DNA of 64,000 bases from Fructobacillus sp. CRL 2054 (GTDB lineage Bacteria; Bacillota; Bacilli; Lactobacillales; Lactobacillaceae): contig NZ_JACOFN010000001.1 of assembly GCF_028764065.1 (NCBI RefSeq), forward strand, positions 108,238-172,237. The letters run 5' to 3'. Position 1 is the stretch's first letter, and every line of letters starts with the position of its first letter. The notes beneath the pieces are model-generated. The model did no database searches and was not told the origin of the DNA. It saw only the letters and a list, made by a program, of their open reading frames with translations. This document shows positions 31,201 through 39,113 of the stretch, piece after piece. The position numbers were made by a program, and so were the translations under genes.

Positions 31201-31982
31201 GTTGGTTTAGCTGCCCAGTGGTAGTTATGAGTTTGGTCAGCAATCGTTTCTGAGAATGATAGATCAGCACCGTTACTTGCAGACTTAGGGAATACCATTC
31301 CCCCGGCCGTATTAAAGTTCAACGTAATACGGTGGGTCTGGTTAGCGTTAAAGTTACTTCCGTCAAGTGGAATAACAATTTCTTGCGTTGAGCCGTCATA
31401 CGAAACAGACTTTGAAATTCCTTGGTTTGCCTCATCATCATTGATGATTGAGTTCAAGTTTGATACACCAAAGGTCTGAGTTCCTGGTTGGTTAGCCAAG
31501 TTGGTCTTCACTGGAATACGAATGGTATCGCCAGCCTTCAGCGTCTTACCACCATTAATAGTGAAAGAGATTGAAGCCTTTCCACCGTTTCCTTGGGCAT
31601 AGTCCATTGTTCCTGTATCGAGTTGGTCACCATCGTTATGTTGCCAAGAAATTTTATTAGTTTGAACCGAACCATCGCTCGCTAGGTTCGCATATTCATA
31701 GGAAGAAGCTGCTCCGACCTGATTAGTTAAAGCAGTGGCTGAACGATTGCTTCCATTTTGTAAAACAGTTGTTGGGTTTGCAAAGTTTTGCTTTGTGCTG
31801 ACTTGAGTAGTTTGGCTGTCATCATCAGCAGAAACTTGCCCAAGCATATTATTTTCAGATGCAAAGGCTAAGCCTCCAATCAAGGCAAAGGAAGCCACGG
31901 ACATGACCACCCAGTTCTTTTTGACTTTACGGAGCACTTTCTTTTCGTTTTCTTTGCTAAATTGTTGATGGTTATACATCAT
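28281..31982 (-). CDS. Large repeat-containing cell-surface adhesin (MucBP-like)
   Basis: A 1233-residue secreted protein. The N-terminus has a long signal with a degenerate KxYKxGKxW motif (VLRKVKKNW) and a hydrophobic stretch VMSVASFALIGGLAFA. A unique region (about 60-510) may fold as an adhesin or SdrG-like domain, followed by MucBP-type modules (near residues 515-590 and 600-760), then four tandem repeats of about 100 residues (TRTIKYVDK, QPVTFTRT, WTQSGSWSE, SPSIAGYDAPDKAKV). A Pro/Asn/Thr/Ser-rich stalk leads to SLPATA, a hydrophobic helix and KKKD, a sorting-signal layout in which the Gly of LPxTG is Ala. ATG 31982 follows GGAGGGG; the upstream frame is non-coding. Mucus or host-glycan binding is inferred from family only. 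Confidence 0.85.
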   Translation of the reverse strand: MMYNHQQFSKENEKKVLRKVKKNWVVMSVASFALIGGLAFASENNMLGQVSADDDSQTTQVSTKQNFANPTTVLQNGSNRSATALTNQVGAASSYEYANLASDGSVQTNKISWQHNDGDQLDTGTMDYAQGNGGKASISFTINGGKTLKAGDTIRIPVKTNLANQPGTQTFGVSNLNSIINDDEANQGISKSVSYDGSTQEIVIPLDGSNFNANQTHRITLNFNTAGGMVFPKSASNGADLSFSETIADQTHNYHWAAKPTTPDFSENNTLGAMQDLISSQSSEGVELRATLFNSDGKPFTQPVLLNDGKDYIQTIDVNASTTSNGKEVPVDITPDTFSHYVTVSQNFGPATESAGWTDQAANNWGGTSNAGERIANWFNQDSSNSETHAENSYSIIKVSDSHYKVIINYGKQQTLAYSKADFETIIKSQYAHVSDAVIQEMETRYSDGKGNVVIPYSIQASIQFKNPNNKDGQVKYSANFSDNRGVSDNKHSFTTPMNDNTTEGETKVLVHYQDEQGNQIAADSKQLGFERDKNTYSAKSVQLDHYTLDTSKLPDGATSTGDGQYAVNGDFKANWQNGVLNITYVYKADPASAEVRYVLDKDGDTNTNNDWEQLDEKRINGFYGEAYHTTANDYSADNRYLVEVINGPDGTFNGTSDQTITYVYAENRTLTVNYLDQDNNNQKIDGDKYTYVKKDGHCNATDPYRTATTLQELENKGYELVNDPYPAAGYTYGSNLNQTYNVVLKHAHKDVTDTKTVTRTINYIDKDSRQSVAPSVKQPVTFTRTNTVDAVTGKVITAGNWTQSGSWSEVTSPSVDGYNAPDKAKVDAENDLNADTSTDKTVNVEYSHKTNVSTETKTITRTIKYEDATDGHEIHAEVNQPVTFTRTKTVDEKTGNATYSDWTQSGSWSEADSPSIAGYDAPDKAKVDAVNVTADMSDTTEVVKYNQKKDAQTETKVVTRTIKYVDKVDQHEIHAEVNQPITFTRTVVRNEATGAIESYGPWTQSGSWDAVQSPSIAGYTAPDQATVAADSSVTADTKDAEVVVQYAHSTSEKTEQKTVTRTIKYVDKSDGHEVAKTVTQPVTFKKTVTVDDVTGEVTKDGTWTPDNGSWSEVTSPSVDGYDAPDKAKVDAETVTADTKDENVTVTYQKKASAPVTPNTPNTPNTPDSSNTPSSSNTPSSSDNGNSSSNAHSAASKNHSLPATAKQLGHSVKGLALLGLGSLVVALGLKKKD
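28530..29745 (-). repeat. Four tandem adhesin repeats of about 300 bp
   Basis: Four in-frame repeats of about 100 codons within the adhesin. All share a TRTI-Y-D segment, QP(V/I)TF(T/K)(R/K)T, an SGSW or NGSW motif and SPS(V/I)(A/D)GY-APD(K/Q)A(K/T)V. Approximate limits in order of translation are 29745-29445, 29445-29143, 29143-28840 and 28840-28530. Copies 2 and 3 share HEIHAEVNQP; copies 1 and 4 share SWSEVTSPSVDGY, so they look like an array shaped by recombination. Confidence 0.85.
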
Positions 31983-32166
31983 AACGAAACCCCTCCAATC
32001 AATATGCTGTCTCACGTAAGAACATAGACCCTTTAAAGAACACTGTATACATTCTTTCTTCAGGACTATTACAATAATATTTCTTCTAAATTGCAAGTTT
32101 ATTTTCAAAATTACTTATACAACACCTGATTTATGACAATAAATCACATTATTTAAAAAAGTACAC

Positions 32167-32197
32167 AAAAAAAGCAGACCCAAAGGTCTGCTTTTTT
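32167..32197 (-). terminator. Terminator of the tRNA-Tyr/tRNA-Gln unit
   Basis: AAAAAAGCAGACC (32168-32180) pairs with GGTCTGCTTTTTT (32185-32197) around CAAA. It is 13 bases past tRNA-Gln on the minus strand and can act in either direction. Confidence 0.92.
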
Positions 32198-32209
32198 CTT
32201 AAACATTGA

Positions 32210-32281
32210 TTGCCCCTGCTGGGATCGAACCAGCGCATGGAGGTACCAAAAACCTCTGCCTTACCACTTGGCCAAGGGGCA
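32210..32281 (-). tRNA. tRNA-Gln (anticodon UUG)
   Basis: A 72-base cloverleaf. Acceptor strands TGCCCCT and AGGGGCA pair; the anticodon stem GAGGT/ACCTC encloses TTTTGGT, giving anticodon TTG; the T arm carries GGTTCGATCCC. CCA is not encoded. Co-transcribed with tRNA-Tyr 29 bases upstream. Confidence 0.95.
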
Positions 32282-32310
32282 ATGCTTCAAATTTGCCTGA
32301 AGCGAGGCAA

Positions 32311-32393
32311 TGGGAGCGGTAGGATTCGAACCTACGAACCCGAAGGAACGGAGTTACAGTCCGTCGCGTTTAGCCAGACTTCGCTACACTCCC
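32311..32393 (-). tRNA. tRNA-Tyr (anticodon GUA)
   Basis: An 83-base class II tRNA with a long variable arm. Acceptor strands GGGAGTG and CGCTCCC pair; the anticodon stem ACGGA/TCCGT encloses CTGTAAC, giving anticodon GTA; the T arm carries GGTTCGAATCC. It is the regulator tRNA expected to be read by the T-box leader of tyrS at 47.1 kb. Confidence 0.95.
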
Positions 32394-32413
32394 ATGTCTT
32401 AAACAACTTCTCT

Positions 32414-32442
32414 ATATTAACAAGAATGAAGTTGTCTGACAA
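32414..32442 (-). promoter_or_regulatory. Promoter of the tRNA-Tyr/tRNA-Gln unit
   Basis: -35 TTGTCA (32437-32442), 17-base spacer, -10 TAATAT (32414-32419). Predicted start near 32407, 14 bases before tRNA-Tyr. It lies between the pepO stop and the tRNA. Confidence 0.75.
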
Positions 32443-32460
32443 GGTTTTTACTAAATTTTT

Positions 32461-34350
32461 TTACCAAATTTGGATGCGCTTTTCTGGAGCCAAGTACATA
32501 CCGTCCCCGTCCTGCACATCGAAGGCCTTTTCAAAGTCGTCAAAATTCTTCACTGTGACGTTCGTACGCAACTTAGCGGGTGCATGAACGTCAATCGTCG
32601 CAAGCAATGCTAAGTACTTGGGTTCCGCCTTATGACGCCAGAGCGTAGCAAAGTTCTCAAAGAATGCCTTCACATCAGCATCTCCGCTCGCCTTCGTGGC
32701 AGCAAGGGCAGCTGAAACCCCACCGAGGTCGGCCACGTTTTCTGAAACGGTGAGATGTCCGTTGACTTTAGCACCTGCTGAATCCAGTCCATCAAAGGCT
32801 TTTACAACAGCTTCCGTCTTTTCTTCGAAGTGGGCAAAGTCTTCTTTGGTCCACCATTCCTTCAAATTACCCTTTTCATCGTAGCGAGCACCGTTTGTAT
32901 CGAAGGCGTGAGTAATCTCGTGGGCAATGACGGTTCCAATGCCACCAAAGTTTTGGCTAGCTGACTGTTTCAAATCATAAAAAGGCGCCTGTAAAATGGC
33001 CGCTGGGAAAACAATTTGGTTGAAGTCCGGTGAATAGTAAGCATTTACCGTGTCGGCTGACATTCCCCAACGGGACTTGTCAGGTTGCTTGCCCCACTTG
33101 GCAAAGTGTTCAGCAACTGCTTCCTTTGAAAAGCGTTGGACGTTATCAACAAGGGAGGCGCTTGCATCCACCCGACGATTCTCCAAATAGGCTGGTAGCT
33201 TTTCTGGGTAACCCACCTTAACAGCGAGAGCAGCCAACTTCACCTTCGCCTTGGCCCGGGTTTCGTCTGAGAGCCAGTCGATTTGATCAAAACGTCCTTC
33301 ATAGACCTTAATCAACTCTTGAACCATCTCTTCGACATCGGCCTTGGCCTTTGGACCAAAGTATGTTTCACCATACCACTTTCCGACTACCTGTGAGAAG
33401 AAGGCACGGGCCTGACGGAAAGCGGACTTTTCTGGCTTAACCGCCTCCTTTGTCCCAGAAAGCGCACGACCATATTGGCCGGCCAATACACGAGTATCAT
33501 TACCAAGTAGGCCAGCAACTTCCAAAAGGTTTTGAATAATCATCCAGCCCTTTACGATTGCAAAGTTTTCTTCCGTATAAACTTCATTGGCCTTCTCGAA
33601 GAATGGACCATCATAGACGATGACTTTTTCAGGTACTTCACCAACTAAGCCAGCCAAAGTTTCTGCCAAAGTCACGTCTGGTACCTTAGCATTGGCCTCA
33701 TCAACCGTCATTGGGTGGTAGTTCTTCCAAGAATCCGATAGTTCTTCTGAAGAAGACTCACGGTCAGCCAAGAGTTGGTCAAAGGCTAAGGCTTGATTAA
33801 CCCATTCAGCGCCTTCATCAGCCAAATCCAAATGATCTAAGAGCTCTGTTACCATCTTAGACCAAGTTGATAGAAGCGCTTCCTTTTGTTCCTTATTCTC
33901 ATAAGAAGTCGTATCAGGCAAAATCAAATCTGGGCTAGACAGCCAGAGTTCGTTTCGACTGGTATTCTTTGAATCCGGACTAATCGTTGCTTCCAAAACG
34001 GTCGTGTAACCGTCTTTTACCAAGTTAGCCTCTTTTTCTTGCAAGTCCTGCCAGGACTGCAGGGCCAACAAAGGCTGCAAGAACTTCTTCACTTCAACCT
34101 TCTCAATTGCTGCACGCTTAACCCAATCCTTGGTTAGCTGATGCATCTTAACGAATTCTTCTAGGGCTGCCGGAGTCTTCTCGTCCCCTGCTTCAATAGC
34201 AGCAAGTACCCGGCGTTCTTCCTTCTCGATGCCTTCCACTAGGTCGTAGAACCCACCGGTGACAGGTCGATCGGCTGGAATCTTCGCCTGCTCAATCCAT
34301 TCACCGTTCACCGCTTGGTAAAAGTCATCTTGGTATCGTGTTTTTGTCAT
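32461..34350 (-). CDS. pepO: Neutral endopeptidase PepO (M13 metallopeptidase)
   Basis: A 629-residue cytoplasmic zinc oligopeptidase; no signal peptide is present. The zinc site is HEITH at 477-481, the third ligand lies in ENVADLGG near residue 538, and NAYYSP and the C-terminal Trp are typical of neprilysin-like enzymes. Lactic acid bacterial PepO cleaves oligopeptides taken up from protein. The gene is monocistronic, with a clear AAGGAGG site, and is followed by the tRNA unit. It is not linked here to an opp transporter. Confidence 0.95.
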   Translation of the reverse strand: MTKTRYQDDFYQAVNGEWIEQAKIPADRPVTGGFYDLVEGIEKEERRVLAAIEAGDEKTPAALEEFVKMHQLTKDWVKRAAIEKVEVKKFLQPLLALQSWQDLQEKEANLVKDGYTTVLEATISPDSKNTSRNELWLSSPDLILPDTTSYENKEQKEALLSTWSKMVTELLDHLDLADEGAEWVNQALAFDQLLADRESSSEELSDSWKNYHPMTVDEANAKVPDVTLAETLAGLVGEVPEKVIVYDGPFFEKANEVYTEENFAIVKGWMIIQNLLEVAGLLGNDTRVLAGQYGRALSGTKEAVKPEKSAFRQARAFFSQVVGKWYGETYFGPKAKADVEEMVQELIKVYEGRFDQIDWLSDETRAKAKVKLAALAVKVGYPEKLPAYLENRRVDASASLVDNVQRFSKEAVAEHFAKWGKQPDKSRWGMSADTVNAYYSPDFNQIVFPAAILQAPFYDLKQSASQNFGGIGTVIAHEITHAFDTNGARYDEKGNLKEWWTKEDFAHFEEKTEAVVKAFDGLDSAGAKVNGHLTVSENVADLGGVSAALAATKASGDADVKAFFENFATLWRHKAEPKYLALLATIDVHAPAKLRTNVTVKNFDDFEKAFDVQDGDGMYLAPEKRIQIW

Positions 34351-34420
34351 GAAGGCCTCCTTTTGACTCGCTAATTCTTACCGCCATTATCCCCAACTTC
34401 TCATCTTTTTGCAATAAAAA

Positions 34421-34442
34421 AGACCGCAAAAGCGGTCTTAAA
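34421..34442 (-). terminator. Terminator after the MFS gene
   Basis: AAGACCGC pairs with GCGGTCTT around AAAA, with T runs on the minus-strand 3' side (AAAAAAG complement). It lies just past the exporter stop at 34449. Confidence 0.85.
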
Positions 34443-34448
34443 AGACTT

Positions 34449-35816
34449 TTATAAAGTACTTTCACCAGCGTTCTTTGGTAATGTGAGTACTTCGAACAGT
34501 GGGTAAAGGGAAATGACTCCCATAATAAAGAGTGTTATCTGGTAGGCTAAACTGCTTGCAAAGGCCTGTGAAAACAGTGCCACTAGGGTCGCTGCAAAGC
34601 CGACACCGAAAGCCTGAGACAACATTTGCATAACCGACTGCAAGGTGTTGGCTGCGTTCTTTTCCTTCTTTGTTAACTCAGAAAAGGCCAGTGAGTTGTA
34701 GGCTGTCAGAGCTAATGAGCGACCGACACCAGATACAAAGGCAACAAAGGCAATCCAAACCTTGGCCGTATTCATTTCAAAGGCCGCCATCAGGAAGGTG
34801 GACATCGTGGCCAATCCAAGGGCAATAACCAGCGCGTACTTATAGCCTGTATGCTTGATAATGAAAGTGGTAAAGGGCTTAATTGCCAAGTTACCAAGGA
34901 AGATGAAGATGACGTAGGTTCCGGCCTCAACGGCGGACCAGTGGAATGGGACCTGCAACAATAGCGTCAACAAGTATGGCAAGGCCCCAATCGTGATCCA
35001 GAAGATGGATCCCCCAGTTGTATAGATTCGGAAAGTCTTCGTCTTTAGAGCGTCTAAGGCAAAGAGTGGCTGATCAACTCGTTGCAAGTGTTTAAAGGAC
35101 AAGATGGAAAGGATAAATCCTAATACCAGCAGTGTTGATCCTAAAGCAAGGCTCTTCAAACCATGCGACAAGGTTTCGGCTGCAATCAGGATTAACCCCG
35201 CGGCCAATGCGACCAAAATGAAACCAACCATGTCGAAAGGCGCGTCTTCTGGTGCATTCTCATCATGAATCAAGAAGTACCCAGCGATTAAGATTCCTAA
35301 ACCAATTGGCAGGTTCAAAAAGAAAATCCAATGCCAGGAAAGAGCAGAAATAATGTAGCCACCCAGCAAAGGGGCAATGGCTGGCGCAATGAGTGCGGGC
35401 CAAATTAGATAAGAAAGAATCTGTAGCAGGTTTTTAGAAGCTACGTTCTCCAAAATGATTAACTTTCCAACCGGAATCATCATGGCTCCGGCAATTCCCT
35501 GTAGGGCACGCATCACCAAGATGTAGGCAAGGTTATCAACCAGCCCCACCGCCACTGACGAAAGGGTAAAAATCAAAACAGCAAGCAAAAAGAGCGCCTT
35601 TCGATTCATCTTTTTGGCCATCCAGCCCGACAGCGGAATAAAGACGGCTGCAAAGAGCATATAGACTGAAACTAAAAGAGAAGCAGTCGACTGGTTCACC
35701 GAGAGGTCGTCAGCAATTTGTGGCAAAGCCGTTGTAACAATCGTCGAATCCAACATCTGCATAAACAGTGCAGCGGCAACGACTAATGCTGCACGCTTTA
35801 AAGACTTTTCATTCAT
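34449..35816 (-). CDS. MFS drug exporter, DHA2 family
   Basis: A 455-residue major-facilitator protein. The N-terminal MLDSTIVTTALPQIADDL is the classical DHA2 motif D1 region, followed by motif A (GWMAKKMNRKALFLLAV), RALQGIAGAMMIPVG and the antiporter motif C in IAPAIAPLLGGYI. It resembles MdtD/EmrB-type exporters and differs clearly from the other exporter at 20998: it lacks a DUF4811 partner. Short AT-rich gaps flank it. A hairpin AAGACCGC/GCGGTCTT at about 34420-34442 terminates pepO-side or exporter transcription. Substrate unknown. Confidence 0.85.
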   Translation of the reverse strand: MNEKSLKRAALVVAAALFMQMLDSTIVTTALPQIADDLSVNQSTASLLVSVYMLFAAVFIPLSGWMAKKMNRKALFLLAVLIFTLSSVAVGLVDNLAYILVMRALQGIAGAMMIPVGKLIILENVASKNLLQILSYLIWPALIAPAIAPLLGGYIISALSWHWIFFLNLPIGLGILIAGYFLIHDENAPEDAPFDMVGFILVALAAGLILIAAETLSHGLKSLALGSTLLVLGFILSILSFKHLQRVDQPLFALDALKTKTFRIYTTGGSIFWITIGALPYLLTLLLQVPFHWSAVEAGTYVIFIFLGNLAIKPFTTFIIKHTGYKYALVIALGLATMSTFLMAAFEMNTAKVWIAFVAFVSGVGRSLALTAYNSLAFSELTKKEKNAANTLQSVMQMLSQAFGVGFAATLVALFSQAFASSLAYQITLFIMGVISLYPLFEVLTLPKNAGESTL

Positions 35817-35907
35817 TTAAAACTCCCTCATAAATGAAAACAGGGACAACCGTTGGTTGTCCTGCTTTTCTAACTAGATTAACTGTACGCTTCTAATATA
35901 TGGAGCG

Positions 35908-36546
35908 TCAAGATAAGGTGACAATTTGATGTAAACTAACCGCTCGATTCAAAACCGGTTGTACTTCCCTGTGATTATCAGGATAAACTTGGGTAAAAGT
36001 CGCCAAATCATCGGCGTTTATCCCCAGCGGTTCTTTCAAGAGTAACCATTGCACATCCTTTTTCAAAGGTGGCGTCGTCAGTGTTCCGATGTAGGAAACT
36101 GCTTCATCCGCATTGTCCGGCAGAAAGTCCTGTAGGTTTACCTGGTTTATCTTTTCATTTAAAACTGGCTCAAAGAGCGCACTTGCTTTTTCATCCAAGG
36201 TCAGAAAAACGCCTAAAACAAAGGTACCGCCATCTGGGCGATTAAAGACCAAGTGAAGTTCTGCCGGGCCATCCTGCCCGTCCCAGAGGTGCTCATAACC
36301 ATCATGAATATGGAAACGAACTAAATCATAGCTTTCTTCATTAATTAATAATTGGCCGTCACAGAAGAACTGGTCGCCAATGACCTGTTCATCCTTTCGA
36401 ACGGCACTGGTCTGCAAATTGGACCAGTCGATTCTCAAGGGAGAACCACTAACCAAATCGGCAGCCACTACATCAATTGGTGATTGACAGGTGGCCGTGG
36501 TCGTGTTGCGCCAGGCGTCCTGATAGTGGTAATTTAATTTTTCCAT
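35908..36546 (-). CDS. Alpha-class carbonic anhydrase
   Basis: A 212-residue protein with alpha carbonic anhydrase landmarks: QSPID near the N-terminus, the zinc ligands in FHIHDGYEH (first two His) and AELHLVF (third His), and YIGTLTTPPLKKDVQW at the active-site roof. It would hydrate CO2 to bicarbonate. No signal peptide is visible, so it appears cytoplasmic, unlike most bacterial alpha enzymes, and the usual structural Cys pair is missing (Cys residues do not sit at the canonical sites). It lies 33 bases downstream of the hemolysin III gene on the same strand and is probably co-transcribed. Bicarbonate supply for carboxylations is a plausible role. Confidence 0.88.
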   Translation of the reverse strand: MEKLNYHYQDAWRNTTTATCQSPIDVVAADLVSGSPLRIDWSNLQTSAVRKDEQVIGDQFFCDGQLLINEESYDLVRFHIHDGYEHLWDGQDGPAELHLVFNRPDGGTFVLGVFLTLDEKASALFEPVLNEKINQVNLQDFLPDNADEAVSYIGTLTTPPLKKDVQWLLLKEPLGINADDLATFTQVYPDNHREVQPVLNRAVSLHQIVTLS

Positions 36547-36579
36547 GAATGTTTTTTACTTTCTGGTCGTCAAGCGACT

Positions 36580-37221
36580 TTAGATTGTTTGGTAAATTGA
36601 AAAGTACATGAGTCCTGCCCCGAGCAAAACAAAGAGGTGCCAGTAGACATGTCCCATTGGGATTTGAGGCAGCAAATAGAAGATTGTACCGAGTGAGTAG
36701 GTCACACCCCCGGCCAGCAAAAGCCAGAATGCGGCCGGTGTCAAAAGGGACCAAATAATTGGCATTACCAGAATGATTAGCCAGCCCATCACCAGGTAAA
36801 TCGTCACCGCCACCCAGGGCCATCGGCCAACAAAGAAAATGTCGTAAACCAAGCCAGCGATGGTCATTAATAAGATGGCCGTCCAAATGGCCCATCCCAC
36901 CGGCCACTTCAGAACTAACCAAGTATAAGGCGTATACGATCCCAAAATCACGAGGTAAATACCGGCATGGTCCATGAACTGGAAAACTTTCGCAGCCCGA
37001 GTAAAGACGAGCGAGTGGAAGAGCGTTGATGCCAGTAGAAAAAGCGAAATTGACGAAACATAGACAATCACGGCGGCTAACTCAATTGCGCTAGGCGACT
37101 CTTTGGATACTTTCACTAATAAAAAAACGGAAGCAATAACCGCTAGAATGAATCCCAAACCATGGGTACTAGCATTCAATACTTCATAGACAATCTGATA
37201 AGCCTTTGTCCTTTTTTTCAT
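36580..37221 (-). CDS. Hemolysin III / TrhA family membrane protein
   Basis: A 213-residue seven-helix protein of the PAQR superfamily (YqfA/TrhA). It has the N-terminal NASTHGLGF, the conserved Ser and His of helix 2 to 3 in TLFHSLVF, FMDHAGIYLVILGSYTPY, and the C-terminal HVYWHLFVLLGAGLMYFSI; these His and Asp residues form the putative metal site of the family. B. subtilis YplQ/TrhA affects membrane fluidity and energetics; despite the name, no haemolytic role is implied. It is upstream of the carbonic anhydrase gene. Confidence 0.88.
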   Translation of the reverse strand: MKKRTKAYQIVYEVLNASTHGLGFILAVIASVFLLVKVSKESPSAIELAAVIVYVSSISLFLLASTLFHSLVFTRAAKVFQFMDHAGIYLVILGSYTPYTWLVLKWPVGWAIWTAILLMTIAGLVYDIFFVGRWPWVAVTIYLVMGWLIILVMPIIWSLLTPAAFWLLLAGGVTYSLGTIFYLLPQIPMGHVYWHLFVLLGAGLMYFSIYQTI

Positions 37222-37370
37222 ATTGTCTCCTTATATTAAGTTGGTAAAATTACTGTTCTATAAGTCTATACTAGTTATTCCAATTTAGCAAAATAAAAAA
37301 AGTGCTCAAAATCAGTTCTTATAACAATTTATACTCGTCAATTCTAAGTCGAATTTCATTTAAATTTTAC

Positions 37371-37397
37371 AAAAAAACCAGTTCATTGAACTGGTTT
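37371..37397 (-). terminator. Terminator of degV
   Basis: AAACCAGTTC (37375-37384) pairs with GAACTGGTTT (37388-37397); on the minus strand it is followed by seven T. Confidence 0.9.
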
Positions 37398-37414
37398 ACT
37401 TTAGATAGTATTCA

Positions 37415-38299
37415 TTACTTTTGGTAGGATTCGTAATCGCGCGACCAGATAACCGCCATGGCCCCGTCACCTGTATGAACAACAATGACCGGATCCATTT
37501 CAGCTCGTTCAAAAGTCACGGCAGGATACTTAGCAGAGAAGTCCTTCAACCACTTATCACCAAGCTTTTTGTTATTGGCATCAATAATGTATGCTCGAAC
37601 CGGGAAATCCACCTTTGAAAGATATTCATCAAAGGCCTTTTGGATTTCATCCTTAGCCCCTGACATCTTACGGACTTTACCGACTGCGGCAATCTTACCG
37701 TCACCGGCAATATCAAAGTCAAGCAGTGGCTTTATGTTGAGCAATCCCCCAACCAATGCCTGTCCTCGGGACAAACGACCGGTACGCTTCAAGTGGGAGA
37801 TATCGTTCACAACAAAACGGACACCCAAGTGGGTACGGAAATCAGCTAATTGCGCCAAGATTTCGTCCATATCGGCGCCTTCCTTGGCTAACTTTGCTGC
37901 TAGCAAGGCTTGGGCCGCCTGGGCCATGTTAACCAGCTTTGAGTCAACCACTTCAACGCGGTCCAATCCCTCGTAGCTTGATGCCACAAGTGAAGCCGTT
38001 TGAAAGGCCCCAGAGATTCCTGATGAGAGGGTCACAATGATTGCTTGGTCATAACCTGCATCGCGAGCTTCATTCAAAGCCTTTTCCCACTGTGCGGGTG
38101 ATGGCTGTGAAGTTGTTGGCAGTTCCTTCTTCTTAGACATCATGTCCACGAGTTGTGCAACTGACGTGATGTCCTTTCCGCCCATGAAAGTCTCTTCCCC
38201 GAAAAGAATGGGAATTGATACTTCTGTAATTGAAAATGAGTTTCGAATAGTTTGTGGAAGGGCCGCTGACGAATCAACAATAACCGCAATTTTTGCCAT
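37415..38299 (-). CDS. DegV family fatty-acid-binding protein
   Basis: A 294-residue DegV/FakB-like protein. It begins with IAVIVDSSAALPQ, and has TTSQPSPAQW, LSSGISGAFQTA (fatty-acid carboxylate-binding Thr/Ser region) and the central HLKRTGRLSRGQAL motif. In FakAB systems such proteins present fatty acids to the kinase FakA for phosphorylation and phospholipid synthesis; no fakA is within this window. It has its own terminator. The AGGAG site is clear. Which lipid it binds is unknown. Confidence 0.9.
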   Translation of the reverse strand: MAKIAVIVDSSAALPQTIRNSFSITEVSIPILFGEETFMGGKDITSVAQLVDMMSKKKELPTTSQPSPAQWEKALNEARDAGYDQAIIVTLSSGISGAFQTASLVASSYEGLDRVEVVDSKLVNMAQAAQALLAAKLAKEGADMDEILAQLADFRTHLGVRFVVNDISHLKRTGRLSRGQALVGGLLNIKPLLDFDIAGDGKIAAVGKVRKMSGAKDEIQKAFDEYLSKVDFPVRAYIIDANNKKLGDKWLKDFSAKYPAVTFERAEMDPVIVVHTGDGAMAVIWSRDYESYQK

Positions 38300-38347
38300 G
38301 ATTTCTCTCCTGAATAATACTAAAACACTATACCATAAAAGCTAAAT

Positions 38348-38695
38348 TTAACTCATGGTAAATAAGCCGTACCCAATGATAAAGGCTACAAATCCCGTTG
38401 CCATTTGGACCGTGAGGTACAGTGTCGCCTGCTTGCGACTGGCTTCGCCTGCGCTCTCCGTCATCATCGATGAAAAAGTTGTCAAACCGCCCAAAAGACC
38501 TGTTTCTAATAGAAGAACAAGGGGCTGATTGAGTTTTAATTCAAACAGCGCACCCAAGGCAAAGGAACCAATCAAGTTCACCAACCAAACACCGGTTAAA
38601 TAGGCACCTCGGTTGGTCCAAAGGGTCATCAACCAGTAGCGTAAGACAGCCCCAAAACCAGTTCCCAACATGACTAAGAGTAATTTATTTACCAT
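38348..38695 (-). CDS. crcB: CrcB/Fluc fluoride channel subunit (second copy)
   Basis: A 115-residue four-helix protein with GTGFGAVLRYWLM, LVNLIGSFALGAL (the Asn of the fluoride pathway) and LLGGLTTFSSMMTES (Phe box and Thr-Phe-Ser). I chose ATG 38695 with AGGTGG upstream; it overlaps the previous crcB by 11 bases. Two adjacent crcB genes of different sequence usually encode the two halves of a heterodimeric dual-topology channel that exports fluoride. No fluoride riboswitch precedes the operon; an Rrf2 regulator gene does. Confidence 0.93.
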   Translation of the reverse strand: MVNKLLLVMLGTGFGAVLRYWLMTLWTNRGAYLTGVWLVNLIGSFALGALFELKLNQPLVLLLETGLLGGLTTFSSMMTESAGEASRKQATLYLTVQMATGFVAFIIGYGLFTMS

Positions 38696-39113
38696 CTTTT
38701 GCCACCTGTTCTTCCTGTGAAACACGTTGCACTAAGACATCACCAAGCCAAAAGCCTAACTTTAATGACAATAAAGCAAAGGCAATCGATGCGGCAATGA
38801 GCAAGAAAAGATAAACTAGCTGGCCAGACCATAAATACTGGTAACTCTCTAAAATAAGTGCACCAAACGTGGTAAAGCCACCACAAATCCCCGTACCAAC
38901 AAAGTCTTGAATATAGGCTGGTTTTTCGTGAAATCCCTTCATATAAGTACCGAGGGTAGCCAAAACAGCCGTTCCAAGACAGTTAATAAAAATCGTCATC
39001 AATGGCCAGCTACCCATAACAGGTACTAAACTCAGGCCATAGCGGGCCAAGCCCCCAATGGCACCACCTAGGAAGACAACTAGGGTGATAATTTGTGGTT
39101 TTTCCTCAAGCAT
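38685..39113 (-). CDS. crcB: CrcB/Fluc fluoride channel subunit (first copy)
   Basis: A 142-residue four-helix protein with GGAIGGLARYGLS, FINCLGTAVLATL, and GICGGFTTFGALILES, which contain the pore Asn and the Thr-Phe motif. It carries an extra C-terminal charged tail compared with the second copy. Its ATG overlaps the end of the Rrf2 gene (ATGCTTGA region, 8 bases) and its end overlaps the second crcB, so the three genes form a tightly coupled operon. Membrane export of fluoride is the family role. Confidence 0.93.
   Translation of the reverse strand: MLEEKPQIITLVVFLGGAIGGLARYGLSLVPVMGSWPLMTIFINCLGTAVLATLGTYMKGFHEKPAYIQDFVGTGICGGFTTFGALILESYQYLWSGQLVYLFLLIAASIAFALLSLKLGFWLGDVLVQRVSQEEQVAKDGK

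Noticed and set aside
31983..32108. N-terminal extension of the adhesin
   Set aside because: The strong GGAGGGG site and the signal peptide place the start at 31982; the upstream codons look like leader sequence.
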